This document shows, one piece after another, positions 34,372-44,089 of a stretch of DNA of 64,000 nt. The notes under the pieces were generated by a model, which searched no databases, was not told the origin of the DNA, and saw nothing but the letters and a program-made list of their open reading frames with translations. A program made the position numbers and the translations under genes. This DNA comes from Verrucomicrobiia bacterium (GTDB lineage Bacteria; Verrucomicrobiota; Verrucomicrobiia; Limisphaerales; JADLHS01), in the NCBI GenBank assembly GCA_026125285.1, contig JAHCLO010000029.1:1-64000 (forward strand), in the 5' to 3' direction. Numbering within the stretch: the first letter of the stretch is position 1; each line of letters begins with the position of its first letter.

Positions 34372-35250
34372 ATGTCCGGCGCGTTCAACTCAATTCAGAA
34401 AGAGGTCAGCCAGGATCACAGCCTACGCAAGCCGCTGTTGAGTCAAATCAAGAAGTTGCGCTCGGGCAGGGCAGTGGTTTCGTTTTTCATCTCCTTTTAT
34501 TCTCGCGCTCCGCTCTCGCAGGAAGATGCCGACATGATTGAGGAAGTGCTCTGCAACACTGATACCGCTAAAGGCGTTTCGCTGATTCTGGACGCGCCAG
34601 GCGGCGACGGTTTGGCGGCTGAGAGGATCATTCAGATCTGCCGCCGTTATTCCAAAGGCGATTTTGAGACCATCGTTCCCGCGCGAGCCAAGTCGGCGGC
34701 GACGATGGTGTGTCTTGGCTCTGATCGAATTCTCATGAGCCCGGTTTCGGAACTCGGACCAATAGACCCACAGATTCCAATCAAGATCGGTGAGTCCTGG
34801 CAGTGGGTCGCGGCTCATCATGTGATCAACACTTTTGACAAGCTGTTATCTGACGCTGTCGGCCTCAAGGCCGGGCACATTGAACCGTATCTTCAGCAGT
34901 TGGCGCAGTTCAACGCGACACAAATTGAAATGTTCCGTTCTGCCACCCGGCTCTCGGAGAATATCGCCATCTCCTCGCTTGCCAAAGGAATGCTAAAGGG
35001 CACTCCGAAGAAGGAGATCGAGAATCGTATCAAGTGCTTTACAGATCCCGAAGTAACACTTTCGCACGGGCGTGCTCTTAACATCGAACACCTTGCCGAT
35101 GCGGGATTAGCGATTGAGGAAATTGATCTCCGTTCCGATCTCTGGAGGGCCATACGCGACCTCTACGTACGTAGCAAATTCGTTGTGGATAGGGGTGAAT
35201 CCGGCAGAAAACTGGTAGATACGCTTGAAACATCATACAGAGCCGCCTAG
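34372..35250 (+). CDS. SDH-family Clp-fold serine proteinase
   Basis: 292 residues. The pattern matches the serine dehydrogenase proteinase (SDH_sah) family with a ClpP-like crotonase fold: VSLILDAPGGDGLAAERIIQ gives the oxyanion Gly-Gly, ARAKSAATMVCLGSD carries the candidate nucleophile Ser, and SELGPIDPQI is the conserved segment after it. No signal peptide or membrane helix is present, so a cytoplasmic or membrane-associated protease is expected. Substrate unknown. Its upstream neighbours are very small genes. Base composition here is less GC-rich than the housekeeping genes nearby, which fits acquired DNA. Confidence 0.82.
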   Translation: MSGAFNSIQKEVSQDHSLRKPLLSQIKKLRSGRAVVSFFISFYSRAPLSQEDADMIEEVLCNTDTAKGVSLILDAPGGDGLAAERIIQICRRYSKGDFETIVPARAKSAATMVCLGSDRILMSPVSELGPIDPQIPIKIGESWQWVAAHHVINTFDKLLSDAVGLKAGHIEPYLQQLAQFNATQIEMFRSATRLSENIAISSLAKGMLKGTPKKEIENRIKCFTDPEVTLSHGRALNIEHLADAGLAIEEIDLRSDLWRAIRDLYVRSKFVVDRGESGRKLVDTLETSYRAA

Positions 35251-35262
35251 ATTATCGCTGCC

Positions 35263-35481
35263 ATGAACGCAACAAAGCACAAACGCAAAACGAACAAGCG
35301 GCGAACATTCGCCTCCTTGTTGCGCGCCAATCCGCGCGCGGAAGAGCGGTTGGCTCTTGTTTCAAAGTTCCCGCTGATATCTCCCACTGAAATCACCATT
35401 GCTGAAACAGCTTGGCAGCCTGTCCCGAGTGTCCCGCAGCACGGCGATGGGGTAGCGGCTTTCGCCCTCGCTAGTTCCTAA
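35263..35481 (+). CDS. Small basic protein, unknown function
   Basis: 72 residues starting 13 bases after the SDH proteinase stop (MNATKHKRKTNKRRTFASLL). The strongly basic N-terminus and the tight spacing suggest it could be real and co-expressed. No family is recognised, and the second half has no clear features. It could be a chance reading frame. Confidence 0.35.
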   Translation: MNATKHKRKTNKRRTFASLLRANPRAEERLALVSKFPLISPTEITIAETAWQPVPSVPQHGDGVAAFALASS

Positions 35482-35847
35482 CCCTCGGTCTCCGCTGCCG
35501 CGCACAGGGAGTGGGCTGCCTTCAGCCGGATGTCCGGCGTAGCGAGTAAATCCCATCTGCTTCCATCATCGCTTCTGAAGCGGCGCTTCAGGGGTTTCAT
35601 TTCATCGAGCTACCATGCCTGGTTCGCATTGAGATGATTTGGCGAAGCGTAAAGCATTCCTCCCAATAGCATCGCCGCCTTGCGCCGCTGCCGTATCCAC
35701 GGGAGAAACGACATGCCCGTGCAAACGCCGTCCAGCATGGGTCTCGACGCGTTGCGCACCACCGCCGTGAGTCGCGAGGAGTTGTTGTCCAAGCCGCCAA
35801 GATTTCTGTGTCCAACCGGGCACAACTGTGGTTTCTCTTAATGCACC
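35482..35847. other. Intergenic region with small hairpins and a possible coding remnant
   Basis: 366 bases. Two small hairpins are visible: GCCGGA-TG-TCCGGC at about 35525-35538 and CTGAAGC-GGC-GCTTCAG at 35575-35591. On the minus strand 35610-35825 reads as a 71-residue frame (MCPVGHRNLGGLDNNSSRLT at its start, SFLPWIRQRRKAAMLLGGML near its end) with a composition unlike a random shadow. It has no clear ribosome site, and I treat it as a possible remnant, not a gene. Confidence 0.4.
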
Positions 35848-36141
35848 ATGAATACACTGACTGTCGTTGCCACATTTGAAGCCAAACCCGGCAAGGAAGC
35901 CGAACTGCGCGCCGCCCTGACCGACCTGCTCGCGCCCACCCGCCAAGAAGCCGGCTGTCTGAACTACGATCTGCATCAGGCCACCGAGCATCCGGCGAAG
36001 TTTCTGTTCCACGAGAACTGGACGAGCAAGGCGCATCTCGATACGCATCTGCAAAGTGCCCACGTGCAAGCGGTCCTCGCCCGCCTGGACGAGCTCTGTG
36101 TCGCGCCTCCGGAGATTTCGCTTTGGGAACGGATTGGGTAG
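35848..36141 (+). CDS. ABM-domain putative quinol monooxygenase
   Basis: 97 residues: LTVVATFEAKPGKEAELRAA, PTRQEAGCLNYDLHQATEHP, FLFHENWTSKAHLDTHLQSA. This is the ferredoxin-like antibiotic biosynthesis monooxygenase domain, with YgiN as the best-known small member. Such proteins dimerise and act on quinol-type compounds, but many have unknown substrates. It ends 28 bases before the first ABC ATPase gene and may share a transcript. Confidence 0.9.
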   Translation: MNTLTVVATFEAKPGKEAELRAALTDLLAPTRQEAGCLNYDLHQATEHPAKFLFHENWTSKAHLDTHLQSAHVQAVLARLDELCVAPPEISLWERIG

Positions 36142-36169
36142 GTTCGCAAACAGACAGCTCGCCGAGGTC

Positions 36170-37207
<1,038 letters not shown>

Positions 37208-37211
37208 AGTC

Positions 37212-37826
37212 ATGTTTACAACGGCAAAACAAATCCATGCAGGGGGTCACGAACTTCAGGACCGTGCTGAGGTATTTTGGTCAGGGGCAAATCTTGTCTT
37301 GGTTGTCGCCGATGGCGCAGGCGGTCGGAGTGGCGCAGCGCAAGCCGCAGAATTTGTGATCCGGCGAGTGAGGCAGGCAATTCACTCTGCTGATTTGAGT
37401 CCTGCGGGGTTGGCTGAATTCTTGAGATTGACTGACCGCCAGATGGCAGAAGCCAGAAATGTCGGCGAAACAACTTGCGTCATCGTGGTCATCTCGCAAA
37501 CCGGCATTGTGGGCGCGAGTATTGGTGATTCTGGCGCTTGGCACATTACCCAAGCAGGCATAGACAATTTGACAGGCCATCAAACACGCAAGCCATTCCT
37601 CGGTGTGGGTTGTGCAATACCGTTTGGTTTTGTTCGAGGTCCGCTGACAGGCACTTTGCTGGTAGCCAGTGATGGATTGTTGAAATACTCAAGTGCAGAG
37701 CGAATCGCTGCAGTCGCTCTCTCCGACAACGTTGAAACTTCGGCACAAAAACTGGTTGGGCTGGTTCGTTACCCATCAGGCGCATTGCCGGATGATGTTT
37801 CTGTCTTGCTGGCCAGGCGTGTATGA
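37212..37826 (+). CDS. PP2C-family protein phosphatase
   Basis: 204 residues from the ATG at 37212. Metal-binding motifs of PPM/PP2C phosphatases are present: VLVVADGAGGRSGAAQAAEF, GETTCVIVVI, GASIGDSGAWHI, TLLVASDGLLKYSS and PDDVSVLLARR. It is a compact version at the short end for the family and has no membrane segment. It stands five bases after the OppD-type ATPase and four bases overlap the start of a truncated ATPase copy. Its target, serine or threonine phosphoproteins in general, is not evident from context. Confidence 0.88.
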   Translation: MFTTAKQIHAGGHELQDRAEVFWSGANLVLVVADGAGGRSGAAQAAEFVIRRVRQAIHSADLSPAGLAEFLRLTDRQMAEARNVGETTCVIVVISQTGIVGASIGDSGAWHITQAGIDNLTGHQTRKPFLGVGCAIPFGFVRGPLTGTLLVASDGLLKYSSAERIAAVALSDNVETSAQKLVGLVRYPSGALPDDVSVLLARRV

Positions 37827-37893
37827 GCCTCCTCGAAGTCCAAAACCTGAAGGCCCATTTCCCCGTGAAGCGCGGGGTGTTCAGCCATACGCA
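37823..37893 (+). pseudogene. Truncated second copy of an OppF-type ATPase gene
   Basis: The first 64 bases match the start of the ATPase gene at 38154 with nine mismatches (about 86 percent identity); five are synonymous. The protein reads MSLLEVQNLKAHFPVKRGVF, then all similarity ends and a palindromic element follows. ATGA overlap with the phosphatase gene shows it was once an ordinary translated gene start. Confidence 0.8.
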
Positions 37894-38153
37894 GGGCTTT
37901 TACCGACGCCACGCGGGCGCGAGTTGTGGATTTGTTGACACGCTCGCCCTGCCCATGAACCCTGCGCTCGTAGCCGCCGACGTGAGGAGGCGAACGGGCT
38001 GGAGCGCGAGTCGAATCCGCCTCCTCACGTCGGCGGCTACGGTTCGGGGGGCCAAGCGCGAATCTTGGTTCGGGGCATTCTTTCCCCGGGGGAGAGGGTC
38101 AGGGTGAGGGCGAGCGTCAAACAAACTTCTTCCTAGGTTTCGGATTTTCCTTC
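37894..38153. other. Intergenic region with palindromic elements
   Basis: 260 bases between the truncated ATPase and the intact one. It holds the perfect 24-bp inverted repeat (37969-38041) and a GGGAGAGGGTCAGGGTGAGGG element (38085-38115). No gene is visible. Confidence 0.7.
37969..38041. repeat. Perfect 24-bp inverted repeat
   Basis: Arms 37969-37992 and 38018-38041 are exact reverse complements (core TAGCCGCCGACGTGAGGAGG) around a 25-base loop. A transcript would form a very stable hairpin. It lies directly after the truncated ATPase copy. Confidence 0.9.
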
Positions 38154-39131
38154 ATGAACCTCCTCGAAGTCCAAAATCTCAAAGTCCATTTCCCCGTAAA
38201 GCACGGCGTGTTAAGCCGCGCGCGGGAGTTTGTGAAAGCCGTGGACGACGTGAGTTTCAGAATTGCGCCCGGTGAAACGCTCGGTCTGGTGGGCGAGAGC
38301 GGTTGCGGGAAGACAACATTGGGCCGCGCCATCGTGCGGTTGGTCGAGCCGACAGCGGGGCGTGTATTGTTCGAAGGCGAAGACATCGCAGCGATGAGCG
38401 CAGGTGAATGTCGGATGCGGCGGCGGAGATTTCAGATGATTTTTCAAGACCCGTACAGTTCGCTCAATCCGCGAATGACGTTGGAGGATATCATCGGTGA
38501 GGCGCTGGACATACACGGGTTGGCGGAGAGCAAATCCGCGCGGGCAAAACGCGTGGCGGAACTGCTGGAGGCGGTGGGTTTGGACGCGGCTTATGCGCAA
38601 CGGTATCCGCACGAGTTCAGCGGCGGGCAACGCCAACGCATCGGCATTGCGCGCGCGCTGGCCGTCGAGCCAAAACTCATCGTGTGCGACGAGCCGGTGA
38701 GCGCGCTGGATGTATCCGTGCAGGCACAGATCATCAATCTGCTTCAGGATTTGCAGCAGCAGCATGGCATCGCCTACCTGTTCATCGCGCACGATCTCGC
38801 GGTGGTGGAACACATCAGCCGCCGCGTGATGGTGATGTATCTGGGCAGGATCGTGGAACTGGCCGAGGCGAAGGCGCTCATCCGCTCGCCGAAACATCCG
38901 TACACCCAGGCGCTGATTTCTGCCGTGCCGGAAGTGGATGCGGAAACCAAGCGGCAAAGAATCGTTCTGCCGGGCGACGTGCCCTCGCCCATTCATCCGC
39001 CGCCGGGCTGCCGGTTTCATCCGCGCTGTCCGATTGCCCAACAACCGCTCTGCGCCACGGCGTCGCCCGAGTGGCGCGAAACCGGCAAAAATCACTGGGC
39101 GGCGTGTCACCTGGCGAAAAGCGATGCATGA
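38154..39131 (+). CDS. Oligopeptide/dipeptide ABC transporter ATPase (OppF/DppF type)
   Basis: 325 residues. Walker A GESGCGKTTLGRAI, Q-loop FQDPYSSLNPRMT, signature FSGGQRQRIGIARAL, Walker B LIVCDEPVSALD, H-loop FIAHDLAVVEH, and the oligopeptide C-terminal motif PGCRFHPRCPIAQQ. Length is normal. It is the partner of the OppD-type ATPase at 36170, from which it is separated by a phosphatase gene, a truncated copy of its own 5' end and palindromic DNA. Confidence 0.94.
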   Translation: MNLLEVQNLKVHFPVKHGVLSRAREFVKAVDDVSFRIAPGETLGLVGESGCGKTTLGRAIVRLVEPTAGRVLFEGEDIAAMSAGECRMRRRRFQMIFQDPYSSLNPRMTLEDIIGEALDIHGLAESKSARAKRVAELLEAVGLDAAYAQRYPHEFSGGQRQRIGIARALAVEPKLIVCDEPVSALDVSVQAQIINLLQDLQQQHGIAYLFIAHDLAVVEHISRRVMVMYLGRIVELAEAKALIRSPKHPYTQALISAVPEVDAETKRQRIVLPGDVPSPIHPPPGCRFHPRCPIAQQPLCATASPEWRETGKNHWAACHLAKSDA

Positions 39132-39212
39132 TGCGTGACGCGTGAAGCATTGCCGTCAAACTGGAAACACCGCTGGTGCATCAAGCATTGTTCCTTGCCT
39201 TCCTTGCCGGGT

Positions 39213-39677
39213 TCAGCGACGCGGCGTGGTGCTGAAGTCGTGCTGCTCCTGCCGGTCACCGGTCGTGACCAGCAGCCGGTAGTTTACCCCGGGTTGCAGC
39301 GGGTCAGGAGTGGCGCCCTTGACCGCTGGTCGCATACCCGGAATCCGTGAACCATAAGTGAACGTTCCAACGGGGATCGAATTCGAATCGGAGACAAGAT
39401 GCCAGAGGGGATGGGCGTACTTGTTGGTTTCGATTTCCGCTGCCACCACAACTCTGACACTCGAGAAGCGGCAAAAGGGATCGAAATTGAACACCACCGG
39501 ATTGCCCGGGCTGACGGTGGCGGGCTGGCGACCGCGGGGGGCTTTGGTCGCCCACGGGCTGACGCGATGCGAAATGTGAATAGTCGGCTCGGCAAACCAG
39601 TCTCTGTTCAAGTAAACGCTCAAGCTGCCCAGCCCAATGATGACAATCAGGACGAACGCGAGTTTGGCTTTCGACAT
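39213..39677 (-). CDS. Small membrane-anchored protein, unknown function
   Basis: 154 residues from the ATG at 39677. One N-terminal membrane helix (LAFVLIVIIGLGSLSVYL) and a beta-rich outside domain with PVVFNFDPFCRFSSVRVVVA, EIETNKYAHPLWHLVSDSNS and LQPGVNYRLLVTTGDR. It is divergent from the pseudopilin gene at 39822 with a gap of about 145 bases. No family name is known to me. A start 60 bases upstream is possible. Confidence 0.65.
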   Translation of the reverse strand: MSKAKLAFVLIVIIGLGSLSVYLNRDWFAEPTIHISHRVSPWATKAPRGRQPATVSPGNPVVFNFDPFCRFSSVRVVVAAEIETNKYAHPLWHLVSDSNSIPVGTFTYGSRIPGMRPAVKGATPDPLQPGVNYRLLVTTGDRQEQHDFSTTPRR

Positions 39678-39821
39678 GGCGAAACAGTTGACGCCGCACC
39701 ACTTTCGGTTATTCGACGGGCGTTGGGCCGTGGGCATGAAGTCGGACAGGAGCGGGCCCGCCACAATGCGATGAAACCTTTGAGATACGCCGACCGTCTG
39801 GAGGCACAGGAATGGACTGAA

Positions 39822-40622
39822 ATGCCGAACATGAACTCGGGTTTTGTTTGTCGCGAATACAGCGCTTCGCGATTCAGGCGTGGCGGCTTCACGTTGATCG
39901 AACTGTTGGTGGTGATTGCCATTATTGCCATCCTGGCCAGCATGTTGTTGCCGGCGCTTTCCCGGGCCAAGGAATCCGCCTTCCGCATCAAGTGTGTGAA
40001 CCACATGCGGCAGCTTTCCCTGGCCACCGCCCTGTATGCCGGCGACAACGAGGGCCGCCTGCCGCCGCGCACGAATGCCTGGCGTTGGCCCACGAGTTTG
40101 CAGGACAATTATGTCAACTTGGACATCTTGGTTTGCCCCACCGACGCGCGGCGCGGCATGCCCCCAACGGATACTTCCTCCGCGACGCTGGCGGATCGCT
40201 CACCCCGTAGCTACATCATCAACGGTTGGAATGACTATTTCTGGCGACTCACGGGCAACCAGGACGTCAACTCCTATAACGGCATGGCCATGAAGGAAAA
40301 CGCCATCTCGAAATCCTCCGATACCGTGCTGTTTGGCGAAAAGAAGAACATAGACCTCGGCACGCCGGACGGACGGCTCTCCAGGCACTATTTCATGGAC
40401 TTGTTGGAGCCGGAAAGGCTGGGCTGGGGCAATGACGGCGTGCAGGTGGAGCGGGGCTGTCACTCTGCGCGCATTGCCGGCACGGTAAGCCGCTCCGGTG
40501 GGTCGAATTACGCATTCGCCGACGGCAGCGCACGCCTGCTCAAATACGGTCAGGACGTGTGGCCGCTGAATCTTTGGGCCGTGGCGGATGCGGACCGGCA
40601 AGCATTTGCTTTCCAACCTTGA
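39822..40622 (+). CDS. Pseudopilin-like secreted protein
   Basis: 266 residues with the prepilin signature FTLIELLVVIAIIAILASML after a leader ending in RRGG, so cleavage should occur before Phe. MRQLSLATALYAGDNEGRLP follows, then a C-terminal CHSARIAG and YAFADGSARLL, an extended version of the His to Asp-Gly motif. Starts at 39771 and 39831 are alternatives; 39822 has AGGA about 10 bases upstream. Function unknown, as for the other two pseudopilins here. Confidence 0.85.
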   Translation: MPNMNSGFVCREYSASRFRRGGFTLIELLVVIAIIAILASMLLPALSRAKESAFRIKCVNHMRQLSLATALYAGDNEGRLPPRTNAWRWPTSLQDNYVNLDILVCPTDARRGMPPTDTSSATLADRSPRSYIINGWNDYFWRLTGNQDVNSYNGMAMKENAISKSSDTVLFGEKKNIDLGTPDGRLSRHYFMDLLEPERLGWGNDGVQVERGCHSARIAGTVSRSGGSNYAFADGSARLLKYGQDVWPLNLWAVADADRQAFAFQP

Positions 40623-40715
40623 TCAGCGCTCCGTCTTGGCTCACGCAACGAGTTGACTGCGCCTGTGCGAGGAAGATTTCCTGACCGGGTAATGCCTCGG
40701 CAAACAGCGGCTTTT

Positions 40716-40793
40716 GGTAGGGCGCGTCACTCCGTGCGCGCTGCATTTTGGAGAAAGCCAACCCACGGCGCGTGCGGAGCGGTGCGCCCTACC
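40716..40793. repeat. Palindromic element of the GGTAGGGCGCG family, copy 1
   Basis: Arms 40716-40741 and 40767-40793 are imperfect inverted copies with ends GGTAGGGCGC and GCGCCCTACC. It is nested inside another inverted repeat with GGTAATGCCTC near 40688-40698 and GAGGCATTACC near 40803-40813. Confidence 0.75.
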
Positions 40794-40910
40794 GCCCTCG
40801 ACTGAGGCATTACCTGACCGGCGACCCGTGAGGTGCGGCGGCGCTTGCGTCCGGCCAGAAATCGCTTGCGCTTGCCGCCGTTGCTGCCTGAATACGTCTC
40901 GCACCAGATT

Positions 40911-43883
40911 ATGAAATTGAGACTTTTGATGGTGGCAATGCTGGTCGGCGTCTCTGGACTGCCAGCTCAAACCGCCCCACCCACCCTCAAACCCGAGGAG
41001 ATGCCCCGCGTACCACCCCTCGCAACTACCAACGCCTTGAAGAGCTTCGCGGTCAAACCGGGATTTCAACTCGAAGTCGTGGCCGCCGAGCCGCTCATCC
41101 TGGATCCGATTGACCTGTGTTTCGACGAAAACGGACGCTTGTTCGTCGTCGAAATGCGCGACTACTCGGAGATGCGCGATGTGACGCCGCATCTGGGACG
41201 GGTGCGAATGTTGGAGGACACGGATGGAGACGGCGTCTTCGACAAGGCCACCGTCTATGTGGATGACCTGCCGTGGCCGACGGGCGTGTTCTACTTCGAC
41301 GGCGGGGTGTTCGTGATCGCTTCGCCGGATATCCTGTACTGCAAGGACACCAACGGCGATGGCCAGGCGGATATCCGGCGCGTGGTGTTCACCGGGTTCG
41401 GCGCGGGCGTGGACCGCCTCAACATGCAGGCGCTGCCCAATTGTCTGCGCTGGGGGCTGGACAATCGCATCCACGGCCAGACTGCCGGGAACGGCGGCCT
41501 CATCACGCGCCCGGGTGAAACCAACGTCGCCCCTTTTGCTTTGCGCGGACGCGATTTCAACTTCAATCCGCGCACACTGCACCTTCAGGCCGAAGCCGGT
41601 GGCGGACAGTATGGGATGGCCTACGATGACCGGGGACGCAAGTTTGCATGCAGCAACTCGCGCCATATCATGGCGTTTATGTACGACGCGCGGTACGCGG
41701 AGCGAAATCCCTTTCATAACATGCCCGCGCCGCTGGTGGACATTCCCGTGGACGGCCCGGCGGCGGAAGTCTTCCGCACGAGCCCTGAAGAAATGTGGCG
41801 CGTCATCCGCACGAAATGGCGGGTGGCCGGCCTGGCGACCGGGCCGATTGAAGGCGGGGGGCGCGCGTCCGGTTATTTCACTTCAGCCACGGGCATCCAG
41901 ATTTATCGCGGTGATGCCTTTCCCGAGGAATATGTTGGCGATGCCTTCATTGCCGACGTGGGCAGCAATTTGATTCATCGCAAGAAAGTCCGCCGCAACG
42001 GAGTGGCGCTCCTCGCGGAACGATCCGCCGACGAACAGAATGTTGAGTTCATCACTTCGACGGACCTTTGGTTTCGTCCCGTGCAACTGGCCAACGCCCC
42101 CGACGGCTGTCTTTATCTGTGCGACATGTATCGCGAAGTGATCGAACATCCGTGGTCGCTGCCGGAGAACATCAAGAAATTGCTGGACCTCAATTCGGGC
42201 AATGATCGCGGCCGCATTTACCGCGTCGCACCGACCGGGTTCAAACCGCGCCAACCGCCGCGGCTTGGCAAAGCCGCCACCGCAGAACTCGTCGCCACGC
42301 TGGAACACAGCAACGCCTGGCATCGGGAAACCGCCTCGCGGCTGCTTTACGAGCGGCAGGACCCATCCGCCGTGCCGCTGCTCGCAAAGCTGCAACAGGA
42401 GTCAAAAGCGCCCTTGGCCCGATTGCACGCGCTCTACGCGCTCGATGGTTTGGGCGCGTTGAAGGAGAGCGAATTGTTGACGGCTTTGAGCGACGCCGAC
42501 GCAGCCGTGCGCGAACACGCCGTCAAGTTGGCGGAGAAATTCATCCCCGACGGCGTGGTTTCTGCGTCGCTCTGGGAAGGTCTGCAACGGCAGGCGGGCG
42601 ATCCGGATGACCTGGTGCGCTATCAACTCGCCTTCACCCTGGGCGAAGTCAAAGGCAAGGAACGGATCGAACCGCTGGCGGAGATTGTGCGGCGCGATGT
42701 GGAGAGTTCGTGGACGCAGGCGGCGATTCTCTCGTCGCTGGCGGAAGGTGCCGGCGAGATGTTCGCGGAACTGTCGGCGGATGAAGCGTTCCGCAATTCT
42801 GCGCCGGGGCAGGATTTCCTACGGCAACTCGCCATCCTGGTCGGCGCCCGGAACGAACCGCGCGAGACCGCCGCCGTGCTCGATTTCGTGAGCCAGTTGG
42901 AAGACCGTGGATTGATGTTCACCATGACGCGTGCGCTGGGCGATGGTTTGCAACGGGCCAAGAAATCCATTCTCACCGCGGGCGATCGGGTGCGCTTGAT
43001 TCTGTTGGTCGCCCGCGGGGTGGCCGGCGACGGCACCGCCGCGGAGGCGTTGCGGCTGCCGGCGATTCAACTGCTGGCCCACACCAGTTACGCAGATTCC
43101 GGCAGCCTGCTGCTCGGGCTGCTGGACCTAAAGCAACCGCAGCCGGTGCAACTGGCGGCGCTGGCCACGCTCGCGCGCTTCACCGACGTGCAAATCGGCC
43201 CGGAATTGACGCAACGCTGGGACACTTTCACCCCGCGGCTGCGCGCGGAAGTTCTGAGCGTCTTGCTCGCCCGCCCCGAGCGCGCCACAGCCTTGTTGCG
43301 CGCGATTGAGGCGGACACCATTCGTGCTTCGGCCCTGGATTCCACGCAGGTCAAACTTCTGACCGGCCACCGTGATGCAACGGTCCGCCAGCTTGCGGCC
43401 AAAGTGTTGACCACCACACCCGCCAGTTCCCGGCAGCAGGTGATCAATGCTTTCCTGCCTGCCCTGCTGCTCAAAGGCAACGCGCAACGCGGCAGGAAAA
43501 TCTACGAGGAACGCTGCATTTCCTGTCATCGGCTCGCGGGCGAAGGTTACTTGCTAGGCCCGGATCTCATCACGGTCAAGAGCGCCGGCAACGAGAAGAT
43601 GCTCGCCAACATCATTGACCCTAACGCCGAGGTGCGGCCGGAATACGTCGGTTACGTTGTGGAAACGCGGGACGACGAAAGTCTGCTCGGACTGGTCGTG
43701 AACGAAACCGGAACGAGCGTCACGCTACGCCAAGCCTACGGCAAAGAGGACGTGATCCCGCGGGTCAGTATCACTTCAATGAAGAGCCAGGGACAATCCA
43801 TCATGCCGGAAGGTTTGGAAGCTGGCCTGACCCCGCAGCAGATGGCGGACTTGTTGGAGTACATTTCCTCGGCGAAGGAGTGA
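40911..43883 (+). CDS. PVC-type haem-binding CxxCH membrane-bound dehydrogenase
   Basis: 990 residues from the ATG at 40911, with signal peptide LLMVAMLVGVSGLPAQ. An N-terminal beta-propeller domain (QLEVVAAEPLILDPIDLCFD, RLFVVEMRDY, DTDGDGVFDKATVY, PDGCLYLCDMYREVIEHPWS) is followed by HEAT-like helical repeats and a C-terminal cytochrome c domain. The haem motif is Cys869-Ile-Ser-Cys872-His873 (CISCH), with GPDLITVK and IDPNAEVRPEY after it. Such proteins are numerous in Planctomycetes and Verrucomicrobia and probably oxidise sugars or alcohols, passing electrons through haem c. The exact substrate is unknown. Confidence 0.93.
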   Translation: MKLRLLMVAMLVGVSGLPAQTAPPTLKPEEMPRVPPLATTNALKSFAVKPGFQLEVVAAEPLILDPIDLCFDENGRLFVVEMRDYSEMRDVTPHLGRVRMLEDTDGDGVFDKATVYVDDLPWPTGVFYFDGGVFVIASPDILYCKDTNGDGQADIRRVVFTGFGAGVDRLNMQALPNCLRWGLDNRIHGQTAGNGGLITRPGETNVAPFALRGRDFNFNPRTLHLQAEAGGGQYGMAYDDRGRKFACSNSRHIMAFMYDARYAERNPFHNMPAPLVDIPVDGPAAEVFRTSPEEMWRVIRTKWRVAGLATGPIEGGGRASGYFTSATGIQIYRGDAFPEEYVGDAFIADVGSNLIHRKKVRRNGVALLAERSADEQNVEFITSTDLWFRPVQLANAPDGCLYLCDMYREVIEHPWSLPENIKKLLDLNSGNDRGRIYRVAPTGFKPRQPPRLGKAATAELVATLEHSNAWHRETASRLLYERQDPSAVPLLAKLQQESKAPLARLHALYALDGLGALKESELLTALSDADAAVREHAVKLAEKFIPDGVVSASLWEGLQRQAGDPDDLVRYQLAFTLGEVKGKERIEPLAEIVRRDVESSWTQAAILSSLAEGAGEMFAELSADEAFRNSAPGQDFLRQLAILVGARNEPRETAAVLDFVSQLEDRGLMFTMTRALGDGLQRAKKSILTAGDRVRLILLVARGVAGDGTAAEALRLPAIQLLAHTSYADSGSLLLGLLDLKQPQPVQLAALATLARFTDVQIGPELTQRWDTFTPRLRAEVLSVLLARPERATALLRAIEADTIRASALDSTQVKLLTGHRDATVRQLAAKVLTTTPASSRQQVINAFLPALLLKGNAQRGRKIYEERCISCHRLAGEGYLLGPDLITVKSAGNEKMLANIIDPNAEVRPEYVGYVVETRDDESLLGLVVNETGTSVTLRQAYGKEDVIPRVSITSMKSQGQSIMPEGLEAGLTPQQMADLLEYISSAKE

Positions 43884-43998
43884 TGACTTCCCGCGGGTAA
43901 TATCAACCACGGTTCGGCCGGGATGGCCGCATTTCTCAAATCTGATAGCAACGCAGCCGCTCCGCCTACAGCGACCTCCGCCCCGGCATAAATTCCTG

Positions 43999-44031
43999 GA
44001 GCAGGCAGGGCCGCCGCAACGGCCCCTGCTC
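43999..44031. terminator. Possible bidirectional stem-loop between convergent genes
   Basis: Arms GAGCAG (43999-44004) with CTGCTC (44026-44031) and GGGCCG (44008-44013) with CGGCCC (44020-44025), with a 3-base bulge and 6-base loop. It lies between two convergent genes but no T run follows on either strand. Confidence 0.4.
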
Positions 44032-44089
44032 AGTCGAACGCTGAATCCGTTCTGGGGATCAAACTCGTTTACCGGGCCGTCAACCGCCC

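Noticed and set aside
35610..35825. 71-codon frame on the minus strand with a sensible composition
   Set aside because: No ribosome site and no known family; kept only as a possible remnant in the intergenic entry.
37969..38041. Perfect inverted repeat as an intrinsic terminator
   Set aside because: The loop is 25 bases and no T run follows on either strand, and the arms look like a dispersed element.
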